From NCBI GenBank assembly GCA_003385635.1, contig QQUY01000002.1, forward strand, positions 62,001 through 126,000: a DNA stretch of 64,000 bases. Reading direction: 5' to 3'. Position numbers and translations under genes: made by a program. This document shows, piece after piece, positions 18,795 to 27,005 of the stretch. Under the pieces are notes generated by a model that had not been told where the DNA came from, made no database searches, and saw only the letters and a list, made by a program, of their open reading frames with translations. The stretch comes from Acidobacteriota bacterium (GTDB lineage: Bacteria; Acidobacteriota; Blastocatellia; Pyrinomonadales; Pyrinomonadaceae). Position 1 is the stretch's first letter. Each line of letters opens with the position of its first letter.

Positions 18795-19546
18795 TCCTTT
18801 TCCCGGTTTTCGAGGTATTTTCTGCAGTCGCGCTCCAGCCACTTTGAAAGCTCTCTTTCGGACTTTTCCAGCTCGTCCGCGTTTATGAGCCCCCTGCGCA
18901 ATGCCTCGCTAAAAGCTCTCGTGCGGACGTTGAAAACAAGCTTGTCATATTCCTCGCTTTCAGTTCCCGACCCCGGCCCTGCCATCTTTTCGTAGAGGTT
19001 AGCGAGCCTGCTCTCGACACCTCGAAGTGAAAGGCTGCATTTTCTGGCGATCGCCCAATTCGACAGACCGAGTGCAAGGTATTTCAAGGCCTCCGATTCG
19101 AATTCCGTCAGGAGCGGCCGTTTGAACGAATCCTTGAATGCCGGATCGATCATGTCAGCCCCGTCCTCGAGCACGGTCGCAACAAACCTCAGCAGCCTCG
19201 CTTCCGGATTGTTCTTGTGGATAAAGCCGTAAGTCGGCTGGGGAGAGATCGACCTGACGATCTTGCGGATCTCGTTTATGTAGACCTCGTGAGGAAACTG
19301 GGTCCAGAAAACGATTCGCGTTTCGGGGAGCTCATCCCATATACGGCGCGCAGCTTTGACTCCGGAAAGGTCAGGCATTTGTATGTCAAAGACACACGTT
19401 TGCGGCTTTTCTTCAAGCGCCTTGAAGATCGCATCCTCACCGTCGGAGGCCTCAACGACGGGAGTGTGATCGGGAAACTCACGTTCGAGCAGTTCCCTCA
19501 GGTACTTTCGCTGCGCAAGGTTGTCTTCGGCTATCAGCACCGGCAT
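18791..19546 (-). CDS. NarL/FixJ-type response regulator
   Basis: This is 251 aa. The receiver domain (1-120) has the acidic pair E7-D8, the phospho-acceptor D54 in VFDIQMPDLSG, T82 and K111. A LuxR-type helix-turn-helix follows (about 145-190: LTEFESEALKYLALGLS, WAIARKCSLSLRGVESRL), with an extended helical C-terminal tail of about 60 residues that is longer than in typical NarL proteins. It is the first gene of the leftward operon and overlaps the kinase gene by 4 bp. It probably autoregulates this operon, since there is no other obvious output, but no operator could be recognised in the 72 bp upstream. Confidence 0.92.
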   Translation of the reverse strand: MPVLIAEDNLAQRKYLRELLEREFPDHTPVVEASDGEDAIFKALEEKPQTCVFDIQMPDLSGVKAARRIWDELPETRIVFWTQFPHEVYINEIRKIVRSISPQPTYGFIHKNNPEARLLRFVATVLEDGADMIDPAFKDSFKRPLLTEFESEALKYLALGLSNWAIARKCSLSLRGVESRLANLYEKMAGPGSGTESEEYDKLVFNVRTRAFSEALRRGLINADELEKSERELSKWLERDCRKYLENREKE

Positions 19547-19618
19547 AGGGCACGAGTTTATACCTAATGCAAATCTGGGAAAAGGTGCTTACCCTCAGTG
19601 GGTCATTGTGGAGATCAT

Positions 19619-21052
19619 TTAGTCGCCGCCGAAAAGCTTGAGGCACGAAGCATCCGGGCTTTTCGTGGGCGACGCCATGAACTCGTTCATTATTTTCATC
19701 TTGCAGTCGAAGTCTCCGCCCGCGTGGCCTCCTTCGTCGATCACGAACAGGTGCGAGTTCTCAAGCTTCTTTTGAAAGAACTTGCCGTTCTCCGGCGGGG
19801 TGACCGGATCGTACTGATTTACGAAGATGACCGTCGGAACTGCCGACATCTTGAAGATGCGGTCAGCCGGCTTGATCCTTTTGTCGTGCCAGTTCATTCC
19901 CTCGATATAGAGGTTGGTGAAGAACCCCAGCTGCGCGGGGAAATGGGGAATCTCGCCGTAGAGATCGTCGATCTTCGCAGGCGTATTTGCCTCGTCCATG
20001 CTTTCGTAGCCGCTTACCGCGAGAAACATCGACGTGTTGAAGGAACCGTCCTCGACGTCTGCAAGCTCGGTGTCGACCGCTGCCTTCAGGATTTTTTGGT
20101 CGTTGTCTTTCAGCGCGTTGAGGAAAGCAGGAAACCGCTCAAGGGCATCCGTCCGGTAAAGCTGTCGCCTCAGGAAATAAACTGCGTCCTGCGCGTTCAT
20201 CCAGAAATCTCCGGACTTGGCTTTGACCTTGATCGGTTCGTCCTTTAGCTTGTCAATGACCGCCACGTACTCGGCTTCAAGATCCGGATTGGACCTCGAA
20301 CAGTTTTCGTCTCTTTCACACGCCCTGAACGTTTTTTCTGCCGCCGCCGAATAGCTCCTCATTCGATCGACAAGAAAATCGTCGGTCATAAGGTTCGGAG
20401 AATCGAGGATTACTGCGTTCACCTTTTCCGGGTAAAGATCTTGTATGATCCTCGCCAGTCGCGTTCCGTACGAAATGCCGAAAAGGTCGTACTTCTGGTA
20501 CCCGAGCTCCGTCATCATCAGACCCACGTCCTTTGCGTTCTGAAACGAATTGTAGGCACCGAGGTCGATCTTCTTCTTCTCAGCTTTCTTACGGTACTCA
20601 GAGAGCACCTTTGCGATCAGCTTTCTTTCACCTGCCATATCGGTGTTCGCCGCCATCGCCTGGTAGACCCCTTTTCCGATATCAGGGAGCGCACTTGAGA
20701 ACTGGATCCCGCGCTGATCAAAAAGGACCAGATCGCGGTCCTCCGTAAGCGGACTGTTTGCCAGGAACCCCATAAAACCTGCGTTAAGGCTTCCGCCTCC
20801 GGGCCCTCCGGAAAAATAGATCACCGCTTCGTCTGACGGCCCGTTCTTCGCCTTCACCACCGCGTACGCGATCTTTATCTTCCGGTCATCGGGCCTTGCG
20901 TGATCTTCCGGAACTCCGATCCGCCCACACTTGATCCGGTCGTTCTCAACAAGTCCTTTTATGAATCCACAGTCGGCGAAGACCGACGAAGAAAGCAAGC
21001 CGACAGCAAGAAGGGCGGCAAAAGCAGTAATAGTATTCGTTCGAGTTCTCAT
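19619..21052 (-). CDS. Exported alpha/beta hydrolase, S33 family (TAP/proline-iminopeptidase-like)
   Basis: This is 477 aa. It has a signal peptide (AALLAVGLLSSSVFA), an oxyanion region YFSGGPGGGS, the nucleophile elbow GISYG within DLFGISYGTRLARII, a helical lid with paired cysteines (RACERDENCSRS), the acid in NQYDPVTPP and the catalytic His in DEGGHAGGD. This is the pattern of tripeptidyl/prolyl aminopeptidase-like hydrolases that trim peptides outside the cytoplasm. The ATG at 21052 is preferred over 21079 because a GGAAAAG lies 6 nt upstream and the signal peptide then begins normally. It is monocistronic and divergent from 21223. Confidence 0.88.
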   Translation of the reverse strand: MRTRTNTITAFAALLAVGLLSSSVFADCGFIKGLVENDRIKCGRIGVPEDHARPDDRKIKIAYAVVKAKNGPSDEAVIYFSGGPGGGSLNAGFMGFLANSPLTEDRDLVLFDQRGIQFSSALPDIGKGVYQAMAANTDMAGERKLIAKVLSEYRKKAEKKKIDLGAYNSFQNAKDVGLMMTELGYQKYDLFGISYGTRLARIIQDLYPEKVNAVILDSPNLMTDDFLVDRMRSYSAAAEKTFRACERDENCSRSNPDLEAEYVAVIDKLKDEPIKVKAKSGDFWMNAQDAVYFLRRQLYRTDALERFPAFLNALKDNDQKILKAAVDTELADVEDGSFNTSMFLAVSGYESMDEANTPAKIDDLYGEIPHFPAQLGFFTNLYIEGMNWHDKRIKPADRIFKMSAVPTVIFVNQYDPVTPPENGKFFQKKLENSHLFVIDEGGHAGGDFDCKMKIMNEFMASPTKSPDASCLKLFGGD

Positions 21053-21222
21053 GAGAGTCTTTTCCGGTTCTCGTCGCATTGATGTGTAGTAGCCTTGAGT
21101 GATGCACCAAACAGAGTCAACGGTTTCTACGCCTCCGGTGTTTCAGACCTGGACCGTGACTTTGTATGCTTCTCCACGGTCGCCGCGAAAATTTTAGGTA
21201 AATCATATACCAAGGAGCCAAA

Positions 21223-22296
21223 ATGAAATCACTGTCCGACAGCCTGCTCGCCTGCCTGATGTTGCTTGCTCTCGCTTCGACAGCGTTTCCGTGTGCCTGT
21301 TGTGCCGAACGCGGAACGTACTTCTCCAGCACATCGGGACTAGACGACTTCGAGCGCGGGATTCTTGCGAACATGGAGTACGCGCCCGAATCGTCAATGT
21401 ATCTCGATGAAGCCGGATTCGAAGTGATAAGCGGAGTCGATCCCCTTCGCGAGATCTACGAATCCTCCGAGACCGCGGCGGAGTTCGACAAGATTAAAAC
21501 CAGGGTTTCCGTCAGTTCGAACCTCTGGACATTCACTCTTTCCGTGGACGAGACCTCCGGTGCACTAACCCTCCCGTTTCCTGCAGAACGCGAGTACTAC
21601 GCCGCGGACATTCACGACGGAAGAAGATCATCCGGAGGCGGCCCGCTGCTTTACAAAGAACTGAGATTCAAAGGCAAGGTAAGTTCGGGAAGCGGGATGT
21701 TCTCAGCGGGGTTGAAGAAAGGCGCCGATTACATCCTCGTGTTTCAGGGACGCGGAAACGGATGCAACAACGTTGAGGATTTCACGCACTGGAGGCTGTC
21801 CGTCAATGGCCCGGACTCCAGGTACAGCTTTTTTGGCCGGCTTCCTTCAGGAAAGGTCGAGGAGATCCACGGAGGTGTGGGGCAGGCACTGCCAAAATTT
21901 CAAGATCACGCAACGGAGCTTTGGCCCGGAACGCCGAAACCCGTCGACCTCAACAGCCACAGGAATGCCCGAACTTTCCGTACACGCCTCAAACAGGCCA
22001 GGAATGAAGGGATCAACTTTGCAGGGCGGTACATCTTTGCCAACTGGGGCTGCGGCACAAACTGCCTTGTCGGGGCGGTGATCGACGCGACGACCGGAAA
22101 GGTCTATTTTCCCGAACAGATGGCGGGCCTGGGCGTCGGCCTCCCAGGAACGGATATCGAAGCGGAAGCACTCGAGTATCAGCTCAACAGCTCGATGTTC
22201 ATTGTCCGAGGAGCGCTCGCAGGCAGCGACGAGGTCGGTACGCACTTTCTGCTCTGGGAGAACAACGAATTCAGGCGCATACGGTATATTCCCTGA
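21223..22296 (+). CDS. Exported protein with C-terminal WGCGTxC domain (357 aa)
   Basis: A good Shine-Dalgarno (AGGAG at 21213-21217) precedes the ATG. A signal peptide ends near FPCACCAER, leaving a cysteine-rich mature N-terminus. A middle beta-rich segment (about 90-190, containing DYILVFQGRGNGCNNVE) is followed by a C-terminal domain (about 235-357) with RTFRTRLKQARNEGINFAGR, NWGCGTNCLVGAVID and TGKVYFP. The same domain makes up most of the neighbouring protein at 22436-23017, so the two are paralogues, one with an added N-terminal region. The function of the domain is unknown to me. The paired cysteines of WGCGTxC suggest a disulfide or redox/metal site. Confidence 0.82.
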   Translation: MKSLSDSLLACLMLLALASTAFPCACCAERGTYFSSTSGLDDFERGILANMEYAPESSMYLDEAGFEVISGVDPLREIYESSETAAEFDKIKTRVSVSSNLWTFTLSVDETSGALTLPFPAEREYYAADIHDGRRSSGGGPLLYKELRFKGKVSSGSGMFSAGLKKGADYILVFQGRGNGCNNVEDFTHWRLSVNGPDSRYSFFGRLPSGKVEEIHGGVGQALPKFQDHATELWPGTPKPVDLNSHRNARTFRTRLKQARNEGINFAGRYIFANWGCGTNCLVGAVIDATTGKVYFPEQMAGLGVGLPGTDIEAEALEYQLNSSMFIVRGALAGSDEVGTHFLLWENNEFRRIRYIP

Positions 22297-22344
22297 AACT
22301 CTACAGGCCCCAGTAAACCTGACTTAGCCGGTTTGACCCGCCCC

Positions 22345-22371
22345 GTAAGGTTTTCTGAATCTTTCTCACAC
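22345..22371 (+). promoter_or_regulatory. Shared sigma-regulon promoter element, copy B
   Basis: GTAAGGTTTT at 22345-22354 and CTCAC at 22365-22369, spaced by 10 nt. It lies 65 bp upstream of the ATG of 22436-23017. It matches five other copies in the window in both boxes and spacing. Confidence 0.7.
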
Positions 22372-22435
22372 CACACTGTAAGCGCCGCGATCTCTGCGGC
22401 GCGAAATAAAGATCCAGATAGTGAGGAGATTCGTA

Positions 22436-23017
22436 ATGCTTAAATTGATCCTTTCAGCAACGTTGGCTGTTATCGGAATGACGACAGGCCTTTTTGCGGT
22501 AAGTTCGGTTTCTTCGTTCGTCGAAGGAGCCATCGTCAAGGCGCACTCTTCGGAGGCTGCTCCCGTGTTAAGCGGTGCGCAAGGCACGAAAGCGCAACTC
22601 CAGGATCCGACTTTTTCGGACTACCTGGTAGCAGTATCGAAGTTTAGACTAAAAAAGGTCGATCTAACGAGCCATCCGCAAGCCGGGATGTTCAGGACTC
22701 GTCTGCGGTACAAGATAGGCGAGAGCCCGAACTTCGCCGGCCGCTTCATAGTCACCTTTTGGGGCTGCGGTACGAGCTGTCAGATGGGTGCGATCATCGA
22801 CGTTCCGACTGGAAAGGTGTATTTCCCAGATGAGCTCAGTGTTCTGGAGAACGTCGGATTCGGGGACGACCCATACAAGACCGATGTCGAATATAGGCGC
22901 GACAGCGAGCTGTTCATTATTAAAGGTGTTGCGGGAAACTCGGACGAGCCGGGGACTACGTGGCTCCGCTGGGAAGGTGATCGGTTCGAAAAGGTCGCAT
23001 TCGTGAAGGCCGCGTAG
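22436..23017 (+). CDS. Exported WGCGTxC-domain protein (193 aa)
   Basis: The start is set by GAGGAG at 22423-22428, 7 nt before the ATG at 22436; an in-frame GTG at 22421 lies inside that ribosome site. There is a signal peptide (LILSATLAVIGMTTGLFAV) and then one domain with FRTRLRYKIGESPNFAGR, FWGCGTSCQMGAIID, TGKVYFPDEL and a C-terminal TTWLRWEGDRFEKV strand. It is clearly homologous to the C-terminal third of 21223-22296. Unlike that gene it carries the GTAAGGTTTT promoter element, so it probably belongs to the sigma regulon. Its biochemical role is unknown. Confidence 0.82.
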   Translation: MLKLILSATLAVIGMTTGLFAVSSVSSFVEGAIVKAHSSEAAPVLSGAQGTKAQLQDPTFSDYLVAVSKFRLKKVDLTSHPQAGMFRTRLRYKIGESPNFAGRFIVTFWGCGTSCQMGAIIDVPTGKVYFPDELSVLENVGFGDDPYKTDVEYRRDSELFIIKGVAGNSDEPGTTWLRWEGDRFEKVAFVKAA

Positions 23018-23082
23018 ATTAACAAGTAGCGCGGAACATCGAGATCGGGTGTGATCTTGGAAATCGATCGAATGGAAAAGGA

Positions 23083-23112
23083 AGGCTGTCTGACAAGGCA
23101 GCCACTTTTGCT
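23083..23112 (+). terminator. Possible intrinsic terminator after 22436-23017
   Basis: A short hairpin, GGCTG paired with CAGCC and a 10-nt loop, is followed by a T-rich stretch (ACTTTTGCTTTT). It lies 65 bp after the stop. Confidence 0.45.
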
Positions 23113-23208
23113 TTTCGGTATCAGGGAAAGCGGGCCGGCAAGAGCTGCACGACTATCAGTTGCCCCTAGTTTTAGCTTGGCGTGAAGTAGCTGACGGATC
23201 ATCACCTC

Positions 23209-23288
23209 GGGCTAAAGCCCCAATTCCGGCCGGCTGAAGCCGGCCTGAGGCTTTCTTGCTGTTGTTTGAACCCCGGCTAAAGCCGGGG
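23209..23288. repeat. Cluster of three TRAA-loop hairpins (REP-like)
   Basis: GGGC-TAAA-GCCC (23209-23220), GGCCGGC-TGAA-GCCGGCC (23228-23245) and CCCCGGC-TAAA-GCCGGGG (23271-23288). All have perfect stems and a TRAA tetraloop. They lie between two convergent genes. Related hairpins occur near 49.8, 50.7, 50.9 and 58.2 kb. Confidence 0.75.
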
Positions 23289-23314
23289 GCAACTGGTCAA
23301 AAAGAGGAATCCGA

Positions 23315-25258
23315 TCACTCTGTAAGTCTCGCTGCAGGCGAAAAGCTGGTCCTTCGCCTTTCTGCTAAACGGTCCCTGGAGAATCTGCCCTCAACCAGTT
23401 CATATCCAAGCAACGCAATGATCCTGCCCCTTACAAAAAGAGGTCGGGCGTTGCCGTACCAGTCGACGCAGCTGGCCTTGCAGTTGTCGTCCGATGTTCG
23501 TTCAGAGCCCGATCTCAAAGATCCCAGTTCCTTCAGTTCGAGCCCGTCATTCCGAAGAAACAGGATCGAAGCAGAGCCATTGAACAGGTGTTCATATCCG
23601 GGACGACCGGATTCACGTATCGGCAATCCAAGCACGCCGCTGTTTCGGGAGTCTGACTTATAGAAGAAACCGTGGCTTCGCAGTTCTCCCTGCGAAGCGT
23701 TCTCCCTGACATACGGAGATCCGATGGAAGGCCTGCCGGCGAGGTCTACCGGCGAGAAATGGAGGTTGGTTCCGTCGGTGCCGATCGCTATCGCGTCGCG
23801 CCCGAGGGCTTCGATCCGGTCTACGCCGTGGGGAATCCGCAGGCTGTAAACCTCGCCAGTTTCGTATCTGACAGCATTCAGCCTGGATCCTCCAGAACTG
23901 TCGTTGGCATATCCCCATCCGGACCCGCTTCCGTACAAAAGGTAGTCGCCGACAAACCTGTTCTGCACCATGTACCCCTTGGGCTCCGGCACATCCGTGT
24001 ACTCGGATGCAAGGGCGGAACTGCTGCCGTCGGAGAACCGCTCGATCCTGACCCGCAGCAGAGAGGCCTTTCCGTCTGTTGACTCGGCTCCCCACATTCC
24101 GTCTCCCGAACCGCCGTTTCTGACAAGTACGTTCAGGAATCCGTCGCCGCTTTCCTGAAACGAGAATTGGTCGATCGGGCTTCCTGTCACGCCAAGCGCG
24201 CTCGGTGCCGAACCATCAAGCGGAAGTTTGTAAAGCACTGACCTCGATCTCTCAGGAGTTCGCGAATAGTACCGGTTTTCCGTCGTCCAAACGTACACCG
24301 ACCCGGGTGAGACATAAAAGACCCTGCCCGCGGGCCCAAGAACGCTTGTCGCTTTGCAATCGAGGCGATCGCCCCTAACTCCGCAAGTGGTTACCGTGTG
24401 GATCGCTATTCCCCAGTCGTCGACCAGATCACCGGCGGGTTTGTAGACGCGGCGCGGATCCGCAAGCGTCACGAAATCGTCTTCCCCGGCTCCATTTCGC
24501 CATCGCCTGTACGCAGGCAACTGAGGATCAGAATCCAGATCGTATGAAGAGAGATACTGAGGCATGTAGAAAACGAGCTTTCCATCCACCAGACGGCTTG
24601 CGTAGTTTCTAGACGAATAGTAGTCGTTCGAGCGCAGATGATAGGTTGAAAGGTATTGAAGATCGCCGTTCGTCCTGATGCGGAACAGCCCGACCTCCGT
24701 GCCTCCCCGTTGGTAGCTGTAACCGATGACGAACACGGTGTCTTTGGAGATCAGCATTTCGTCATACCAGGCGCCTCCCGGATCCAGTCCGGGCCCGAAT
24801 GCGTCAACCGCCGAAACAGGCTTCAGCGAGTCATCGCCTACGCGCACCGTGAATAGCCGTCCGCGACGGAGAATCACAAGGTGATCGCCATGCATTTTCA
24901 CGATCCCGCCCTCGTCTACCCCTGCGTGCTGGACGTTTGTTACCGAGTCGTCCGATTTTGAGGCCTCGCTTGCCGGACTCGCCGCTACGTCGGCGCTTGC
25001 GCTGTTCGCATTGGCACCGCCGTTCGCTCTGTCGCGCCTCTTCTTTAGTTTTTTGGCCAGGTCCCGGAGATATTGCTTTAGTTCACGGTCGTTCCTGAAC
25101 GCCTCAAGCGTATTGGGTCCCGTATTGCGAATGACCTCTATTCCCGGGTCATCTATTCCGCCAGATACAAAAAAGCCGTTCCCTGCTGCGTAGAGGATAA
25201 GGAACGGGGCAAAGGCGAATAAAATCGCACCGATCGTCACTGAAAGTCTCTGATTCAT
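23315..25258 (-). CDS. Exported beta-propeller protein (PF09826-like)
   Basis: This is 647 aa with an N-terminal membrane or signal segment (residues 8-27). A charged low-complexity stretch rich in Arg, Lys and Ala follows. The body begins with VTNVQHAGVDEGGIVKMHGD, the hallmark of the secreted beta-propeller domain family distantly related to WD40 (PF09826). The later blades contain DRIEALGRDAIAIGTDG and QFSFQESGDGFLNVLVRN. No enzymatic motif is visible, so it is probably a cell-surface or periplasmic binding protein. The gene carries no GTAAGGTTTT element although it lies among genes that do. It ends convergently with 22436-23017. Confidence 0.85.
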   Translation of the reverse strand: MNQRLSVTIGAILFAFAPFLILYAAGNGFFVSGGIDDPGIEVIRNTGPNTLEAFRNDRELKQYLRDLAKKLKKRRDRANGGANANSASADVAASPASEASKSDDSVTNVQHAGVDEGGIVKMHGDHLVILRRGRLFTVRVGDDSLKPVSAVDAFGPGLDPGGAWYDEMLISKDTVFVIGYSYQRGGTEVGLFRIRTNGDLQYLSTYHLRSNDYYSSRNYASRLVDGKLVFYMPQYLSSYDLDSDPQLPAYRRWRNGAGEDDFVTLADPRRVYKPAGDLVDDWGIAIHTVTTCGVRGDRLDCKATSVLGPAGRVFYVSPGSVYVWTTENRYYSRTPERSRSVLYKLPLDGSAPSALGVTGSPIDQFSFQESGDGFLNVLVRNGGSGDGMWGAESTDGKASLLRVRIERFSDGSSSALASEYTDVPEPKGYMVQNRFVGDYLLYGSGSGWGYANDSSGGSRLNAVRYETGEVYSLRIPHGVDRIEALGRDAIAIGTDGTNLHFSPVDLAGRPSIGSPYVRENASQGELRSHGFFYKSDSRNSGVLGLPIRESGRPGYEHLFNGSASILFLRNDGLELKELGSLRSGSERTSDDNCKASCVDWYGNARPLFVRGRIIALLGYELVEGRFSRDRLAERRRTSFSPAARLTE

Positions 25259-25408
25259 AACTTCTCTCCTTGCGGCTCAACGAGAGCCGGCTAGGCTGGT
25301 TCATTCTTAGTCGCGCTAAGAAAGAATGTCTCAGGTGCTCTGTCTTGCAGGATCAAATTGAAGCCGAGAGGATTCGCTGCAAAGATCAGCCCCGCGAGAC
25401 CTGTCGGC

Positions 25409-25439
25409 AAAAGAAAAGCCGCCGTGTTTCCACGGCGGC
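25409..25439 (-). terminator. Intrinsic terminator after 25479-26150
   Basis: A perfect 9-bp stem (GCCGCCGTG / CACGGCGGC) with a 4-nt loop at 25418-25439. On the minus strand it is followed by TTTTCTTTT. It lies 40 bp after the stop of 25479-26150. Confidence 0.8.
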
Positions 25440-25478
25440 GAGCGCAGGTTTTCAGGTTTCCCCAGGAGCAATTGTTCG

Positions 25479-26150
25479 TTACATCGTGGTCATATAGACC
25501 GTGATGAACTCGGAAACCTTCTGCCTGACTGATTCGAAATCCTCATCATTCAGGTTATCCTTCTTTGCCAATCCAGCGATATCCTTCAGCATCTGGACCT
25601 CTTCAGCCGATGCGTATGCGTTGCCTTCCTCTGCCATCACCTCGAGAGCCATCAGGTAGACCACGAGATCATCTTTTGCTTCGGGGTAAGCCGTCAGGCC
25701 TACATCCGTAAGTACCTTTGCGAGATCGAATGCCCACCTGCTTTCTCCCGAAAGCCTGGAGTAGATCGATCTCTCAGCTGCGATTACCGAGTTGAGAAGA
25801 TCTTCAAAAGTGAATCCCGGAGTATTGATCGTCTTGTCGATGATCATCTCTTCTTCGCTACCGCTAAGGTACTCCTGAAGATAGTCGAGCGACTCGGCGA
25901 GCATAGGACCATACTTCTCGTCTTTGGCACTAAGAAAAATGTAGATCTTGGTCCATTCAAATTCCGAAGAAAGAGCGAAGCTGCTGGTTCCCAGGTTGGT
26001 CTTTACTCCACCCGCGGCCATTGACCTCGACAATTCAGCGATCTCGCTGGATCTGTCGACCTGTGAAAGTTTTGTTGTTGAAAGAGCGAACGTGTTGGAT
26101 ACGAAGATGAAAGCTATTGCGATTGCGATAAAAAGTTTTGCTTTAGTCAT
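25479..26150 (-). CDS. Small exported helical protein (223 aa), regulon member
   Basis: A signal peptide (AIAIAFIFVSNTFA) is followed by an acidic, mostly helical chain with no cysteine and no recognisable domain (FEDLLNSVIAAERSIYSRL, DLVVYLMALEVMAEEG). GAGG lies 10 nt before the ATG. It is divergent from the sigma gene, has its own sigma-regulon promoter element 63 bp upstream and its own strong terminator, so it is a compact single-gene unit. I do not recognise the family. Its position and regulation make it a candidate effector, inhibitor or signal protein of the protease regulon. Confidence 0.75.
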   Translation of the reverse strand: MTKAKLFIAIAIAFIFVSNTFALSTTKLSQVDRSSEIAELSRSMAAGGVKTNLGTSSFALSSEFEWTKIYIFLSAKDEKYGPMLAESLDYLQEYLSGSEEEMIIDKTINTPGFTFEDLLNSVIAAERSIYSRLSGESRWAFDLAKVLTDVGLTAYPEAKDDLVVYLMALEVMAEEGNAYASAEEVQMLKDIAGLAKKDNLNDEDFESVRQKVSEFITVYMTTM

Positions 26151-26212
26151 TTTGATTTTTCCTCACTGTTTCTGTTTTTGATTTTGGCCGGTTTGTCGCG
26201 GCTCATGACCAT

Positions 26213-26239
26213 AGGTGGAGGAAGGAGGGAAAACCTTAC
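26213..26239 (-). promoter_or_regulatory. Shared sigma-regulon promoter element, copy C
   Basis: On the minus strand GTAAGGTTTT runs from 26239 to 26230 and TCCAC from 26219 to 26215, at the common 10-nt spacing. The predicted leader to the ATG at 26150 is near 57 nt. It lies in the divergent region between the helical secreted protein and the sigma gene. Confidence 0.7.
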
Positions 26240-26374
26240 AGATTTTTTTTCGAACCATTGACTTATTCGCTTATGTGCCGCTTCTGCGGGAAAACTCTTG
26301 ACAGCTTACCCGCGATGAAATAAAGGTTTAGGGTCGTTGAAGTTGAAAAGTACCTGCTATCCCGACTGATTGCC

Positions 26375-26944
26375 GTGTCCTCTCATTTGCTGGAAAACGA
26401 AGCGGAGTTTGCGAAGCTCAGGCAGAAGCTGGTGATGTATTTCTCGGGCCGCCGCCTTACGCCGGCCGAGGACTACGCGGACGAGGTGATCTTCAGGGCG
26501 GTCACCAAGATCAGTGAGGGAGAGGAAGTGGAAGATCTCCGCAAGTATGTTTTCGGAATTGCGAAGTTCGTTTGCCTGGAAGCATACAAGGACCCCAAGA
26601 CCGTTGCCATCGACCATACGGGAGCGATCGGAAACCGGAAGGACGAGGACGATCCGGGCCACAGGGTTCCGGACCAGCTTGTTCAATCTCCTCCGGAATT
26701 CATCGAAACACCTGAAGACATCGATTGTCTCAGGCAATGCCTTAAAGAACTTCCCGAGGCAAAGCAGAACCTTTTGATCTCTTTCTACAGGATCAAAGGA
26801 ACGGACAAGACTCATATCGACCAGCGAAAAGAGCTTGCGAGCGAGAACGGAATGACCACAGATACTCTTTACACGAACATCTGCCGACTTAGAAAGAAGG
26901 TGGGCAAGTGTGTTGAGAACTGTCTGGATAAGAAAAATTCCTGA
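26375..26944 (+). CDS. ECF-like sigma-70 family RNA polymerase sigma factor
   Basis: This is 189 aa from a GTG; no ATG is available in the open frame upstream. The N-terminal half resembles region 2 (SGRRLTPAEDYADEVIFRAV, EEVEDLRKYVFGIAKFV). A linker with DPGHRVPDQL follows, and the C-terminal half resembles region 4 (CLRQCLKELPEAKQNLLI, NGMTTDTLYTNICRLRKKV as the helix-turn-helix). Regions 1 and 3 are absent, as in ECF factors. The next gene downstream is a membrane anti-sigma-like gene, 61 bp away. The factor most likely recognises the GTAAGGTTTT-N10-YTCAC element found on both sides of it and at four other loci. I see no copy of that element before the sigma gene itself. Confidence 0.85.
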   Translation: MSSHLLENEAEFAKLRQKLVMYFSGRRLTPAEDYADEVIFRAVTKISEGEEVEDLRKYVFGIAKFVCLEAYKDPKTVAIDHTGAIGNRKDEDDPGHRVPDQLVQSPPEFIETPEDIDCLRQCLKELPEAKQNLLISFYRIKGTDKTHIDQRKELASENGMTTDTLYTNICRLRKKVGKCVENCLDKKNS

Positions 26945-26950
26945 CGGAGT

Positions 26951-26977
26951 GTAAGGTTTTTCAGGATCCTCTCACTT
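26951..26977 (+). promoter_or_regulatory. Shared sigma-regulon promoter element, copy A
   Basis: GTAAGGTTTT at 26951-26960 and CTCAC at 26971-26975. It lies between the sigma gene stop and the anti-sigma-like gene, so the latter can be transcribed separately from the sigma gene. The predicted start site is near 26983. Confidence 0.72.
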
Positions 26978-27005
26978 TGTAAACGTGGAGGATCAGAACC
27001 TGAAA

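Noticed and set aside
19598..20248. 216-codon frame antisense to the S33 hydrolase.
   Set aside because: The hydrolase has all catalytic motifs; the antisense frame shows none and lacks a ribosome site.
26357..26815. 152-codon frame antisense to the sigma gene.
   Set aside because: It mirrors codon use of the sigma gene, which has clear region 2 and 4 patterns and a cognate downstream gene.
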